DNA of 64,000 nt, from contig JAKLJY010000037.1 in the NCBI GenBank assembly GCA_023150895.1, positions 1 through 64,000 of the forward strand, read 5' to 3'. Source of the DNA: Myxococcota bacterium (GTDB lineage Bacteria; Myxococcota_A; Bradymonadia; UBA7976; UBA1532). The translations under genes were made by a program, and so were the position numbers. Of this stretch, positions 51,634 to 60,973 are shown one piece after another. Positions within the stretch are counted from its first letter, which is position 1; each line of letters starts with the position of its first letter. The notes under the pieces were generated by a model that searched no databases, was not told where the DNA came from, and worked only from the letters and a program-made list of their open reading frames with translations.

Positions 51634-52664
51634 CCGACCGCGTCGCAGCAGCGCATGACGTCCTCGATCTCCTCGGGGGGGGTCGGGTTCGGGCCCTCGC
51701 CCCGCACGCAGCGGATGACCGCCTCCGCCATGCGGGTGTGGTTGTCCGTGCCCCGGCGACCCGCGAGGTGGCGGACGCGATCGGGCACCCACTGGGCGAG
51801 CTTGCTGCCCGCCTCGAGGAAGGGCACGCCCACGAGTCCTGCGCCCCGGACTTTGCGCAAGCCAGCCAGCGACGTGAGCGTGGCCACGCCGCGGAGCACC
51901 GAGATTTCGATCGTCCCGTCCCGCCCCCGGACGGTCAGCGTGCGGTCGTCCATGCGCGAGCGTGCCGAGAGGCGCAGCGTCGCGAGGCAGCCGTCCCCCT
52001 CGAAGAGCGCGGCCACTTCGTCCGCCCAGACGGCGGCCGGGGCTTCCGTCGTGCGCAGGCACGAGACCGGGCCGGGCGTCAGCGAGCCGGTGAAGAGCCG
52101 CATCAGGTACAGAAGGTGCGGCAGGACCTCGTACCAGCGACCGCCGGGGAGTGCCCCAATCCACGGCACCGTGCTCGCGAGCGGCTCGTCGGAGGCGACG
52201 TCGACCAGGTAGTCGAACGACACGTCGAAGACCGGGCCGATGCGCCCCTCGCGCACCCAGCGCAGGGCCTGCTGCGTGTGCAGGTCGAACGTGTGCTGGT
52301 GAGAAACGCAGAGGCGCAGCCCGGCCGCGTCCGCGACGCTCCGGACCTCGCGGAACGCGGCCGTCGAGTCGAACGCGGGCTTCTCTGCGAAGACGTGGCG
52401 CCCCCGGGCGAGGGCAGCCAGGGCGCCCTCGCGGTGAGCCTGGGGCGGCGTACACAGGTCGACGAGTTCGCACGCGTCGAGCAGCGCGTCGAGCGAGTCG
52501 TAGGCCCGGCTCCCCGGGTACGCCTCCGCCGCCGCGCGCGCCTTCGCCGCGTCGCGATCGTAGAACCCGAGCAGCCGCGCCCCGGACGCCCGCTGCCAGG
52601 CCGACGCGTGCGCCGGCATGATGTGTCCACACCCCACGAGGCCGACCGAAACCGAACTCGTCAT
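51591..52664 (-). CDS. Gfo/Idh/MocA-family oxidoreductase
   Basis: The 357-residue protein starts SVGLVGCGHIMPAHASAWQ (NAD(P)-binding GxGxxx-A) and carries the family Lys motif GRHVFAEKPAFDS (E-K-P) and the C-terminal SHQHTFDLHTQQALRWV with His ligands. Members oxidise or reduce a hydroxyl of sugars or inositols, for example myo-inositol dehydrogenases. It is on the opposite strand to the rest of the cluster but converges on the GT4 gene, and the nature of the enzyme fits cyclitol oxidation before transamination. Confidence 0.87.
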   Translation of the reverse strand: MTSSVSVGLVGCGHIMPAHASAWQRASGARLLGFYDRDAAKARAAAEAYPGSRAYDSLDALLDACELVDLCTPPQAHREGALAALARGRHVFAEKPAFDSTAAFREVRSVADAAGLRLCVSHQHTFDLHTQQALRWVREGRIGPVFDVSFDYLVDVASDEPLASTVPWIGALPGGRWYEVLPHLLYLMRLFTGSLTPGPVSCLRTTEAPAAVWADEVAALFEGDGCLATLRLSARSRMDDRTLTVRGRDGTIEISVLRGVATLTSLAGLRKVRGAGLVGVPFLEAGSKLAQWVPDRVRHLAGRRGTDNHTRMAEAVIRCVRGEGPNPTPPEEIEDVMRCCDAVGQGIEAARRAATSR

Positions 52665-52821
52665 GTATGCCCTCCCTTTCCGTCGAGGCGCGGGATGCGC
52701 CGAACCTATCGCGAGCTTGGACCCCGCGGGAAGCGTCGTGTCGTCAGGGATTGTGGTGGGGGCGGGATCGGTGGGGTCTGAGGGCATTGCGCTCGCGCAG
52801 GGGGCGGCGGAGACTCCGGGC

Positions 52822-54024
52822 ATGGCAATCTCTCCCCTCACCGATGACCGGCTCCGGGTGCTCGCGACCTCCCAGGAGGCCTTCGACCTCGAGAAGAAGC
52901 GAGCCTTCTCGAAGAAGGATGGCGAGAAGATCCGCCGGACGCTCTGCGCGTTCGCGAACGACCTGCCGGGCGCAGGGCGGCCAGGCGTCTTGATCATCGG
53001 CATCGCGGACGACGGGCAGCTCGTCGGATGTGACGGCTCCGACGACGAGCTGCGAACGTTGATCGAATTCGCCCGCGACGGCTCGATGCAGCCCGTCCCC
53101 ACTGTCCTGGCCGAGGTCCGCGAACTTGACGGTCGGCGCCTGCTCGTCATGCAGGTAGAGCCGAGCCCCGCCTTGCCCGTCCGCTGGGACGGCCGCATTT
53201 GGGTCCGTACCGGCCCGCGAACGGAGGCCGCCGCTCGCAACGACGAGCTTTCCCTCGTCGAACGGTCGCGTGGCCGCGTCGCCTTCTTCGATCAGGCGCC
53301 TGTGGCGGCGGCGTCCCTCGCCGACCTGGACCTGACCTATTTCGAGCGGGTCTACCTGCCGTCGGCCGTCTCCGAGGAGGTGCTGGCCGAGAATGACCGG
53401 ACGACGACGCAGCGCCTGGCAGCGCTCGGGCTCGCGACGCTGGCCGGAACCCCGACCGTCGCCGGGCTCCTGGCGATCGGGCTCGACCCCCGTCGGCATC
53501 TTCCGGGCGCGTACATTCAGTTCGTCTGTTACGCAGGCCTCGACGTCGCCGCGCCCATCTTCGAGCAGCGGGAGATCGGCGGCCGGGTTTCGGAGCAGAT
53601 CGTCGAGATCGAGCGCTCGCTGCGGGTTCTCAATCCCGGGGCCCTCGACCTGACCGCGACGGAACACACCATTCGACATCGGTATCCGCCCGTCGCGATT
53701 CAGCAGATCATCCGCAATGCGGTGCTTCATCGACGCTATGAGGACGAGACGGCGCCCGTCCTCGTCGAGTGGTTCGAGGATCGCATCGCCATTCGCAGTC
53801 CGGGTGGGCCCTTCGGCTCGGCGAGGCCCCCGTTCGAGGACGCTCAGGCCTATCGCAACCCGACGCTCGCGTCGGCGATGAAGTATCTGCGCCTCTGCGA
53901 GAAGTTCGGGCACGGCGTCCGCAAAGCGAACGCGGCGATGGCCGCCAACCGGAATCCGCCGGTGGCGTTCGACGCGGCGGGCGACTTCGTGCGAGCCGTT
54001 CTGCGGGTCGCGAAGTCACAGTGA
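52822..54024 (+). CDS. AlbA_2 (Schlafen-type) protein with RecG-like HATPase_c_4 C-terminus
   Basis: The 400-residue protein has an N-terminal AlbA_2/Schlafen-like domain: RTLCAFANDLPGAGRPGVLIIGIADDGQLVG (shown in the range 52940-53030), then VMQVEPSPALPVRWDGRIWVRTG. The C-terminal half resembles the HATPase_c_4 region of ATP-dependent DNA helicase RecG-related regulators: AIQQIIRNAVLHRRYEDE and VEWFEDRIAIRSPGG. These proteins are usually transcription regulators or nucleic-acid-acting factors and are found in defence loci. It opens the conflict-type operon, preceded by a 157-base gap that divides it from the divergent dehydrogenase and followed at once (GTGA overlap) by the STAND gene. Confidence 0.82.
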   Translation: MAISPLTDDRLRVLATSQEAFDLEKKRAFSKKDGEKIRRTLCAFANDLPGAGRPGVLIIGIADDGQLVGCDGSDDELRTLIEFARDGSMQPVPTVLAEVRELDGRRLLVMQVEPSPALPVRWDGRIWVRTGPRTEAAARNDELSLVERSRGRVAFFDQAPVAAASLADLDLTYFERVYLPSAVSEEVLAENDRTTTQRLAALGLATLAGTPTVAGLLAIGLDPRRHLPGAYIQFVCYAGLDVAAPIFEQREIGGRVSEQIVEIERSLRVLNPGALDLTATEHTIRHRYPPVAIQQIIRNAVLHRRYEDETAPVLVEWFEDRIAIRSPGGPFGSARPPFEDAQAYRNPTLASAMKYLRLCEKFGHGVRKANAAMAANRNPPVAFDAAGDFVRAVLRVAKSQ

Positions 54025-57000
54025 GGCCCATCGGCATTCTGGCCTTCGCGCCGCCCGAGGACATCGAGCGCTTCCGCGCCGCGCTCGTCGCGGTGATCGA
54101 GGAGCGCGACGGAGAAGGGGCGGCTGACGTCCGGGTCATCCCATCGGACGCATTGGCCGCCGCCGACCCCGAACGGCTGGTGATCGCGGCCGTCGATGCG
54201 AGCAGGGAGGCGCTGCGACAGCTCTGGAGGGCGGGCGAGGTTCGGGCGGACGGCGCGGTGGTTCCGGAGGCCTATGTCATTGTTCGACGTGAAGTGGTGG
54301 CCTTCGGCGATCCCGATCCGGCCCGGGCGCTGCCAATGGCGATCTGCCGGTTGCTCGGGCTCGACCGGCCCGATCCGGCCCGATTGCTGGCCGATGTGTC
54401 GGTGACCGACACACTGGCGGGGAGCGCGGCACGAACACCGAAGGCCGTCTTCCAGCTTCGAGAGGCCGACGGCCTCGACGCGCCCACGACGAGGGAGGCC
54501 GCTGCGCTTGAAGGTCACTATCGCGCGCTGGTCGATCGGTTGTCGCCCACTGAACGACGACAGACCCGAGGTCAGACCCCCCGCCCGACGACAGCGCTGC
54601 GGCTCTCGCGCAGCCTGCTGGATGCCGACGGCCGCCCGGCGCCGGACGGGATTCCAACGGGGATCACACTGCTCGTCGCTCCGTCCGGGGCAGGCAAGTC
54701 CAGCTTCGTGGCCGGGCTGCACCGGCCCGTTCTCTCGCTCCGGGTAGTGAGCCGGGCCGAGAAGCTGGCGCGTTTGGTTGAGGGCGCTGCGCTCATCGAC
54801 GGACGCCTGTGTTGTGTCTTCGATGACTTCGAGGCATGTCCGGCCTGGTTGGCGCAGGGTGAACAGGCAGCCTTCGCCGATGACCTCACCGAGGCCCTGA
54901 TCGCGGCTGGTCGAGCCCGCGGGGCGACATCACATGAAATCGTGCTGGCGGTGCGCCCGTCCGAGCACGTGGACACGCTGGCAAAGCAGCTCGCACGCAT
55001 CGGCGCGGCGGTCGAGCGGCGAACGCTCGCGCCGCTCGATGCGGGCGAGTCCCGAGCGTTCGCCCAGGCGGCTCTCGGTGCCGACGCCGGCGTGTTGCTG
55101 AGACGACTCGATGAGATCGGCGTCACGGCCCACCGGACGGATCTGCGATTCTTTGCCGACGTGTGCGAGCGATGGCGGGTTTCTCCCGACTTCACGGTAG
55201 ATCCCGTCCGCGTGATGCGGTTCTCCATCGACCGGCGCCTCGAGTCGGAGCGGGCGGTCCGCGCTGCGAATCCGGCGACTCTGATACGACTCGCACGACT
55301 CCTGGCGTTCGCCATGACGCTGACGAATCGGCTCCGCTTCGCCGACGCCGGGGCGCCGTACGATCCCGCGTGTCTCTCCGGCACCGAGCTCGCGAAGCTC
55401 GACGCGGACCTCGACGTGTCCACCCTCCGTCTGCTCGTTGGCGACGGCGGGCTGCTTGCGCAGGCAGAGGGTGCGGCCGACTTCGTGCACGAGAGTGACC
55501 GCGAGTTTCTCGCGGCGGAGTATCTGTCGGCGCTGCCCGCCGGCACCGTCGAGGGGTGGCTCGTCGCCGGTCACGGTGCAGACGGGCGCGTGCCCTTCGC
55601 GCTGCGCGGCGTCGCTCGATGGCTTCTCCTCATCGCACCCGCTGAACGCCGGAAGTGGCTGCTCGCGCGGGAGCCCGGCATCGTCGTCGATGCGCTGCCC
55701 GCGCTGCAAGCAGCGCCGGAACGGGCCGAGCTGGAGGCGCTCGTCGAGGCCCACCGGGCGGGACGGCTGCCCATCTGGCAGGCCGAGCGCTACGGATATG
55801 GGCCCGCGGAACGACTGGGAACGGACGCCGCCGGGTATGTGTGCGAGTTGCTCTCGGACCCCGATGCCTCACTGCGTCGCTTCGCGGCCGGCGCGCTTGG
55901 GCGCGGAGCCACCGAAGGTGTGGCGGTGGCACTGCTCGACCGCGCGCTCGACCCGGAGGAGCGCTCCGACGTGCGAGAAGTCGCCGCCTACGGGGTCGTG
56001 GAGAGCGACGTTTCAACCGCAGTGCGTGGTCTCGAGCCCCTGCTCGATCTCCCCGTCGAGGCCGATCCCCATCACGAGCTGCGCGGGATTGCGCTCAGCG
56101 CGCTCTGGCCGCGGTTCATCGACGCGGGCCGACTCTTCGCGGCCCTGACGCCATGGCCCACGTCGTATCGGTTCGGGGCCTACCACGCGTTCTTCTCCGA
56201 GCCGGCAGTGCCCCTCTCCGGCCTCCGCGCGCAGGACCTCGGCGTCGCCCTGCCCTGGGCGACCGAGCGGATTGGGGACCCGTCGGTCCCATGGGTGGGA
56301 CCTCATGACGGGAGTGTCGTGCATGCGTTTGCTCTCGAACTCGCCCGGCGTGTGCTTCTGCTTCGCCGATCCGACGATCTCGCGCCGTCTTGGGTCGAAC
56401 TCTGTGTTGCCGCCATCGAGCGCCAGGTCGCCCCGATGCTTCATCGGCCGGACGACGCGGAACTCTGGCGCGCGGCGATCGTCGCCGTGGTGGAGCGTTC
56501 GACCAGCGCGCGTGGATGGGACGAATTGCCACACTCCGGCGTGCTCACTCGCTCGGACTTGGACTGGCTGATTCTCCAGGCCCGACGCGGTGGTCCGGCG
56601 ACCCGACGTTGGGTCGAGCTGTCGATCAGGTTCTGGGATCCGCTCGCTCGGCCGGACCTGTTCGACGCGGTGCATTCTCTGCCCGACGCCGTCACACTCG
56701 CACCATACTGGTTTCGTCCCATGGCGCTGGACTCGGACGAGGCCCGACGCGCGAAGGACTGGTATGAGACTTCGCGTCGGCCGGCACTGCCCGAGCCAGA
56801 CTCCGAATCCGAGAGTCTCCCGGCCCCCGGCGTTCGAGAGGTCCTCGCGCGGGCGTTCGAAGCCCCGGGCGGCGGCTGGCAAGTGCTGCACCACGACGCC
56901 CTGTGCCGGGGAGAGTGGCGCCGGCTGCACGACGGCAGCGTCGACGCCTTCAAACTGCCGGGCGCGCCGCTGCCCGACTCGCCCGAGGCCGCCGCGCTGC

Positions 57001-59393
57001 TCGATGCGGCCTTCGAGTTCTGTGCCTCCGTCCCTGCGACGCCTGAACGCTGGTCACGGCAAAACGGACGCCGCCCCGTCGACTTCGCCGCGATGCGTGC
57101 GTTCGGGACCCTCGCGGCGCACCAGCCGGAACGGCTGCGGTCGCTCGCGGCGGAGAGGCTCGGCGCCTGGGCGCCGCTGGCGGTCGAGCCCTTCCCGGCG
57201 GCCGACCGGGGGCCGTGGTTGCGGCTGCTGTGGGCGGTCGCGCAGCCCGCGCTCAGAGGCGCCCTGCTTGCCGCGTGCGGTCTGGAGCACGCGGCCGGCG
57301 CCGTCCGGCGGGTGCTGGAAGCGTTGGACGCCTCGTCTTCGGCTGACCTCGCCGTCGACCTGCTGAACGCTCCGGGCATCTCCGCAGACACCTCGGTGGA
57401 ACTGTTGCACTTGCTCTTCCGGCTGGGCGCCACGGAACGGGCGCGAAACTGGGCCCGCGGCCGTCTCGACTGGCCGGGCGTCGAGGTGGCGCTCGTGGCC
57501 TTCGACCCCGAGCCGGCTCACCTTCGTGATCTGCTCGCCAGGGGCCAGGCCGACGACGCTGCCCGCCTCCTGTCGCAAGCGCATCGTTGGGCGGGCTGGC
57601 GAGCGGGTCGCCTGCCCTCTCTCGAGCGCCTGTACCCCGCGGAGCGGGCCACCCTCGCCGATGCACATCTCTCCCTCGCGGCCAACGGCGACGACCTTCA
57701 CACGCACAGCCCGTTCGCGGCGGCGCTCTTGGAGCGCCTCGTGACGGACGGCGAGGCGGAGCTGATCGCGCGTCTCGCCCTGAAGCACCCGGCGCTCGCG
57801 ATCGATGCCGAGAGGGCGCGCATCCAGGCGGCGCAGCGGGCATGGCGGCCCCAGACCATCGAGTCACTGGTCGAGGCTCTGCATGCGGCGCCTTGCGTGG
57901 CGGAGGGGCCCGTGGCAGCGTCGGCCCACCGAACCGGCTTGCCGAGGGGCGAGATGGAGCATCTGTTCACCTGGCTGCACCTCAGCGATCTGCACTTCGG
58001 GCAGGGCGCTCCGGACTACGCGGACAACCGCGCACTCGTGCTCGGCGCGCTGCGGCAGTCGTTGGCCGACCTCGGGCGCCCCGGCGGGCCGCCGAAGCCG
58101 GACTGCGTGCTCGTCACGGGCGACATCGCCTTCTCCGGCGGCGGCTTGGGAGACGAGTACGGGCCGGCGCTGGTGTGGTTCCGCGAGGTCGTCGCCACGG
58201 TGGGCCTGTCGCTGACGGACGTCTTTGGCGTGCCGGGCAATCACGACGTCGACCGCGGGCGTGACAAGAAGGACCCGGACGTCGCGATGACGCTGAGCGC
58301 CTATCGCGACGCACAGCCGCTGAACGCGATCTGGTTCCCGACGCACACGACCCACCTCGACCGACTGCGGGCCCGCCAGGCGGCCTACCAGGCCTTCGCG
58401 GCGCAGCTCGCGCCCGGCACGGGCGAGCCATTCTGGATCCATCGCCGGGGGGCCCGCGGCGGGTTGAAGATCCGGCTCGTCGGCCTGAACTCAGCGCTCC
58501 TGGCCGCGGACGACCAGGACGCTGGGCGTCTGGAAATCGGCGACCGCCAGCGCCGCTTGCTGTTGGAGCCTCCTCCCGAGGCCGGCGAGCTGATCGTGGC
58601 GCTGCAGCACCACCCCGTCGCGCAGCCTGGCCTCCCGTGGCTCAAGACTGACGAGGATCGTGAGCACCACAGGTGGCTGGCCGGCCACACGCACCTGCTT
58701 CTGTGCGGGCACGTGCACGACCCGGCGCTGGATGTCGTGCACGGGTCCGGCGCCGCGCGCGCCCACTATCGGCTCGTCGCCGGCGCGGCGCACGACGAGA
58801 AGTCCGTGCCAAGGAAGCTCGTGCGGCACGCCTACAACGTCGCGTCCGTCGCCCTGGATGCCGCAGGCGCGCTGTGGCTCCGCGTCTGGCCGCGCGTATG
58901 GTCCCCGAAGAACGCCGACTTCCGGCTCGACACCGACAGCGTCCCGCCGGGCGCGCAGTTCGTCGAGCGGCCGCTCGTGGTGCATGGGTTCGAGGCGGGG
59001 GTGGGGTCGGCGACAGGCGCGACCGCCCCGGCCGCGATCGGGCCCACTGCGCAGCCTGTCCCCGTCGAATCCCCCGCCCCGCTCGTGAGTGACGTGAAGA
59101 ACGCAGCGTCGGTCACGCCCGCCGCTTCGGCCGCAGTCCTGGGCGCGCTGCAGGCGGCCGTCGGCCAGTCCCGCCTGGTCGGTCCGAGCCTGAGCGCGTT
59201 CCTGACCGAGGCCGCGGGCCGGTGGCCGCGCGAGGCGGACGCGCGGCGTCTGGTCGAGATTGCCGGGCTGTCTGCGAGCCGCATCGATTTTGCGGGCGAT
59301 GCCCAGGCCCGCTGGTTCGCAGTGTATGCCGAGGCCGTCCAGGCGCCAGACGGCCTCGCGCGGCTGGTCGCGGCGATGGTGCCCGATGTCTGA
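54021..59393 (+). CDS. giant STAND ATPase with HEAT-like repeats and C-terminal calcineurin-like phosphoesterase
   Basis: The 1790-residue protein is built in sections. Residues 1-200 are of unknown type. A STAND/NACHT-type ATPase follows (P-loop APSGAGKSS with Lys226, Walker B-like CCVFDDFE, sensor VLAVRPSEH, and the NACHT-typical FVHESDREFLAAEYL near 500). Long helical, HEAT-like repeats lie between 560 and 1300. From about 1315 a calcineurin-like metallophosphoesterase has all metal motifs: HLSDLH (1320-1325), TGD (about 1368), GNHD (from 1406), HH (1530-1531), GHTH (1555-1558) and GHVH (1563-1566). The last 90 residues resemble an effector-associated (EAD) domain. Such proteins oligomerise on sensing a trigger and unleash the effector. 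The GTG start overlaps the upstream stop. Confidence 0.83.
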   Translation: MRPIGILAFAPPEDIERFRAALVAVIEERDGEGAADVRVIPSDALAAADPERLVIAAVDASREALRQLWRAGEVRADGAVVPEAYVIVRREVVAFGDPDPARALPMAICRLLGLDRPDPARLLADVSVTDTLAGSAARTPKAVFQLREADGLDAPTTREAAALEGHYRALVDRLSPTERRQTRGQTPRPTTALRLSRSLLDADGRPAPDGIPTGITLLVAPSGAGKSSFVAGLHRPVLSLRVVSRAEKLARLVEGAALIDGRLCCVFDDFEACPAWLAQGEQAAFADDLTEALIAAGRARGATSHEIVLAVRPSEHVDTLAKQLARIGAAVERRTLAPLDAGESRAFAQAALGADAGVLLRRLDEIGVTAHRTDLRFFADVCERWRVSPDFTVDPVRVMRFSIDRRLESERAVRAANPATLIRLARLLAFAMTLTNRLRFADAGAPYDPACLSGTELAKLDADLDVSTLRLLVGDGGLLAQAEGAADFVHESDREFLAAEYLSALPAGTVEGWLVAGHGADGRVPFALRGVARWLLLIAPAERRKWLLAREPGIVVDALPALQAAPERAELEALVEAHRAGRLPIWQAERYGYGPAERLGTDAAGYVCELLSDPDASLRRFAAGALGRGATEGVAVALLDRALDPEERSDVREVAAYGVVESDVSTAVRGLEPLLDLPVEADPHHELRGIALSALWPRFIDAGRLFAALTPWPTSYRFGAYHAFFSEPAVPLSGLRAQDLGVALPWATERIGDPSVPWVGPHDGSVVHAFALELARRVLLLRRSDDLAPSWVELCVAAIERQVAPMLHRPDDAELWRAAIVAVVERSTSARGWDELPHSGVLTRSDLDWLILQARRGGPATRRWVELSIRFWDPLARPDLFDAVHSLPDAVTLAPYWFRPMALDSDEARRAKDWYETSRRPALPEPDSESESLPAPGVREVLARAFEAPGGGWQVLHHDALCRGEWRRLHDGSVDAFKLPGAPLPDSPEAAALLDAAFEFCASVPATPERWSRQNGRRPVDFAAMRAFGTLAAHQPERLRSLAAERLGAWAPLAVEPFPAADRGPWLRLLWAVAQPALRGALLAACGLEHAAGAVRRVLEALDASSSADLAVDLLNAPGISADTSVELLHLLFRLGATERARNWARGRLDWPGVEVALVAFDPEPAHLRDLLARGQADDAARLLSQAHRWAGWRAGRLPSLERLYPAERATLADAHLSLAANGDDLHTHSPFAAALLERLVTDGEAELIARLALKHPALAIDAERARIQAAQRAWRPQTIESLVEALHAAPCVAEGPVAASAHRTGLPRGEMEHLFTWLHLSDLHFGQGAPDYADNRALVLGALRQSLADLGRPGGPPKPDCVLVTGDIAFSGGGLGDEYGPALVWFREVVATVGLSLTDVFGVPGNHDVDRGRDKKDPDVAMTLSAYRDAQPLNAIWFPTHTTHLDRLRARQAAYQAFAAQLAPGTGEPFWIHRRGARGGLKIRLVGLNSALLAADDQDAGRLEIGDRQRRLLLEPPPEAGELIVALQHHPVAQPGLPWLKTDEDREHHRWLAGHTHLLLCGHVHDPALDVVHGSGAARAHYRLVAGAAHDEKSVPRKLVRHAYNVASVALDAAGALWLRVWPRVWSPKNADFRLDTDSVPPGAQFVERPLVVHGFEAGVGSATGATAPAAIGPTAQPVPVESPAPLVSDVKNAASVTPAASAAVLGALQAAVGQSRLVGPSLSAFLTEAAGRWPREADARRLVEIAGLSASRIDFAGDAQARWFAVYAEAVQAPDGLARLVAAMVPDV

Positions 59394-60966
59394 ACGGTCT
59401 GAGCGGTCTCTCCCGTCCGAGCGGGCGATCCTGTCGTTCGTGCACCTTGCGGTGGTCGCACCCGCGGACGACCCCCACGGCACGAAGCTGCGGCATTGGG
59501 GCTATGCCTTCGATGCGCATCTGCACGATCTGCTCGCGGGGGGCCTGCGGCGCCCGGACCTCGTGCTGGTCTCGGGCGGCGCGCCCCCGCCGGACTTCCT
59601 GGCCGAGCGCGTGTCGAAGCTCGGCCTCGACGCACGACGGGCCTACCTGGTACCCGGCCCGGGCGAGGCGCCGGCGCCTGCCGACCGGGCGACCGCGCGC
59701 CTGCTGTCGAGCATCGCCGACGGGAGAGAGACCGTGGCCGGCGCGCTGAAGGACCCCGGTGATCGTGCGGCGCTCCTCGACCGGTTCGGGCCCTGGCACG
59801 AGGCCTACGCGCGTTTCCGGCGCTGGCACGGCGAGGACGGCCCGGCCGCCCGCCTCCGCGTGGATGATGGGCAGATGGTCCGGCTGGTCGGCCTCAACGC
59901 GGCGCTTTGCAGCACCGCCGAGGCGCCGCATCCGATGGCGGACGCTTTCACCCTCGAGGCCGGCCTCCTGAGCCCGGCGCCGTCGCCCGACGATCTCGTG
60001 TTCGTGCTCTCCGCGGCGCCGCTCGACGGGATCACTCGCGATCTCTGTCTCAACCGTGCGCACGTCCTGCTCGTCGCGGGTCCGAACGACGCGCGGTCGG
60101 AGAGCACGGGCGCGCGCGACTTCACCACCGTGGCCACGGGTCCGGGCGCCGTGACGATCGGCGAGGTGCTTCGGGACGCGGCGGGGGGCGTGCGGCTGCG
60201 AGTGGCGACCTATGTGCTCAGCGCCAAGCAGCAGATGTTCGTCGCGGACACGCACAACCCGGGCAAGTGCCTGCCGCTCGCGCTTCAGCTGCCGCGCGCG
60301 GACGCGACGCCGCTGCCTTTGGCGGCCGTGGGTACCCAGGCGCGGTTGACCGTGCTGTGCGGCTCGGACGTCCTGGCCGCGGTCAACGCGAACCTTTCGC
60401 GCCTGCAAGCCGGCGTTCCGGGCCTGGGGTTCGAGGTCGGCGGGCTCGTCGGGCCCATGGCCGAGGCGGCGCTGGCCCCCGCTGGAGACGCGTCGGCCGC
60501 GTCGGCGCTGATCCTGGTGCTTGGGCACCGGACGGATGGCGGCGCGCTGGCCGGGCCGCTGGCGGCGCGCGTGGCGGGGTCGTGGACACTGCTTGTCCCC
60601 GCCGCAGCCGATCTGTCGCGCCTCGTCTCCGCCGAACTGTCCGAACTGCAGGCTTTGCGGGCGCTCCCAGGCGCGGCGAGCTACGACGCCATTCCGGCGG
60701 CCATCGAGCGGCTGGCTGCCGCGCTGCATGAACACGCTGAGCGCCTCGGGCTCGACGCGGCCGCACCGGAGGCCGCGCTGACCCGATGGGAGCAGGCCTG
60801 GCTGCGGCGAGGCCACCCTGTCTGGGAGCGCGGGACGCAGCTCGCGCTCACGAAACGCGCCGGCGGCCGCAATCTGGCGCGCGCCCAGATCTACGTCCCC
60901 CTGCGGGCCGAGGCGGAGAACGTGTATCTCAGCCTCAAAGGAAGGTTCGTGATCGAGTGCCCCTGA
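59386..60966 (+). CDS. inactive paralogue of the phosphoesterase domain with unknown C-terminal half
   Basis: The first 300 residues of this 526-residue protein align with the phosphoesterase of the preceding gene, but every metal site has been lost: VHLAVVAPA in place of HLSDLH, VLVSGG for VLVTGD (residue 60 region), VPGPGE for VPGNHD (about 88), SAAP for QHHP (about 207), NRAH for GHTH and GPND for GHVH (about 223-235). Surrounding stretches are clearly homologous, such as RLVGLNAALC versus RLVGLNSALL and YVLSAKQQMF versus RVWSPKNADF. The C-terminal half is unrecognised and ends in ARAQIYVPLRAEAENVY, a segment of the kind that normally precedes a NACHT domain. It overlaps the giant gene by eight bases and probably acts as a regulatory or adaptor partner. 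Confidence 0.8.
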   Translation: MSERSERSLPSERAILSFVHLAVVAPADDPHGTKLRHWGYAFDAHLHDLLAGGLRRPDLVLVSGGAPPPDFLAERVSKLGLDARRAYLVPGPGEAPAPADRATARLLSSIADGRETVAGALKDPGDRAALLDRFGPWHEAYARFRRWHGEDGPAARLRVDDGQMVRLVGLNAALCSTAEAPHPMADAFTLEAGLLSPAPSPDDLVFVLSAAPLDGITRDLCLNRAHVLLVAGPNDARSESTGARDFTTVATGPGAVTIGEVLRDAAGGVRLRVATYVLSAKQQMFVADTHNPGKCLPLALQLPRADATPLPLAAVGTQARLTVLCGSDVLAAVNANLSRLQAGVPGLGFEVGGLVGPMAEAALAPAGDASAASALILVLGHRTDGGALAGPLAARVAGSWTLLVPAAADLSRLVSAELSELQALRALPGAASYDAIPAAIERLAAALHEHAERLGLDAAAPEAALTRWEQAWLRRGHPVWERGTQLALTKRAGGRNLARAQIYVPLRAEAENVYLSLKGRFVIECP

Positions 60967-60973
60967 CGCGGCC

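Noticed and set aside
53769-54020. An 84-residue N-terminal extension of the giant STAND protein
   Set aside because: It overlaps the end of the AlbA_2 gene by 250 bases in another frame and has the composition of a shadow frame. The GTG at 54021 overlapping the upstream stop is a much better start.
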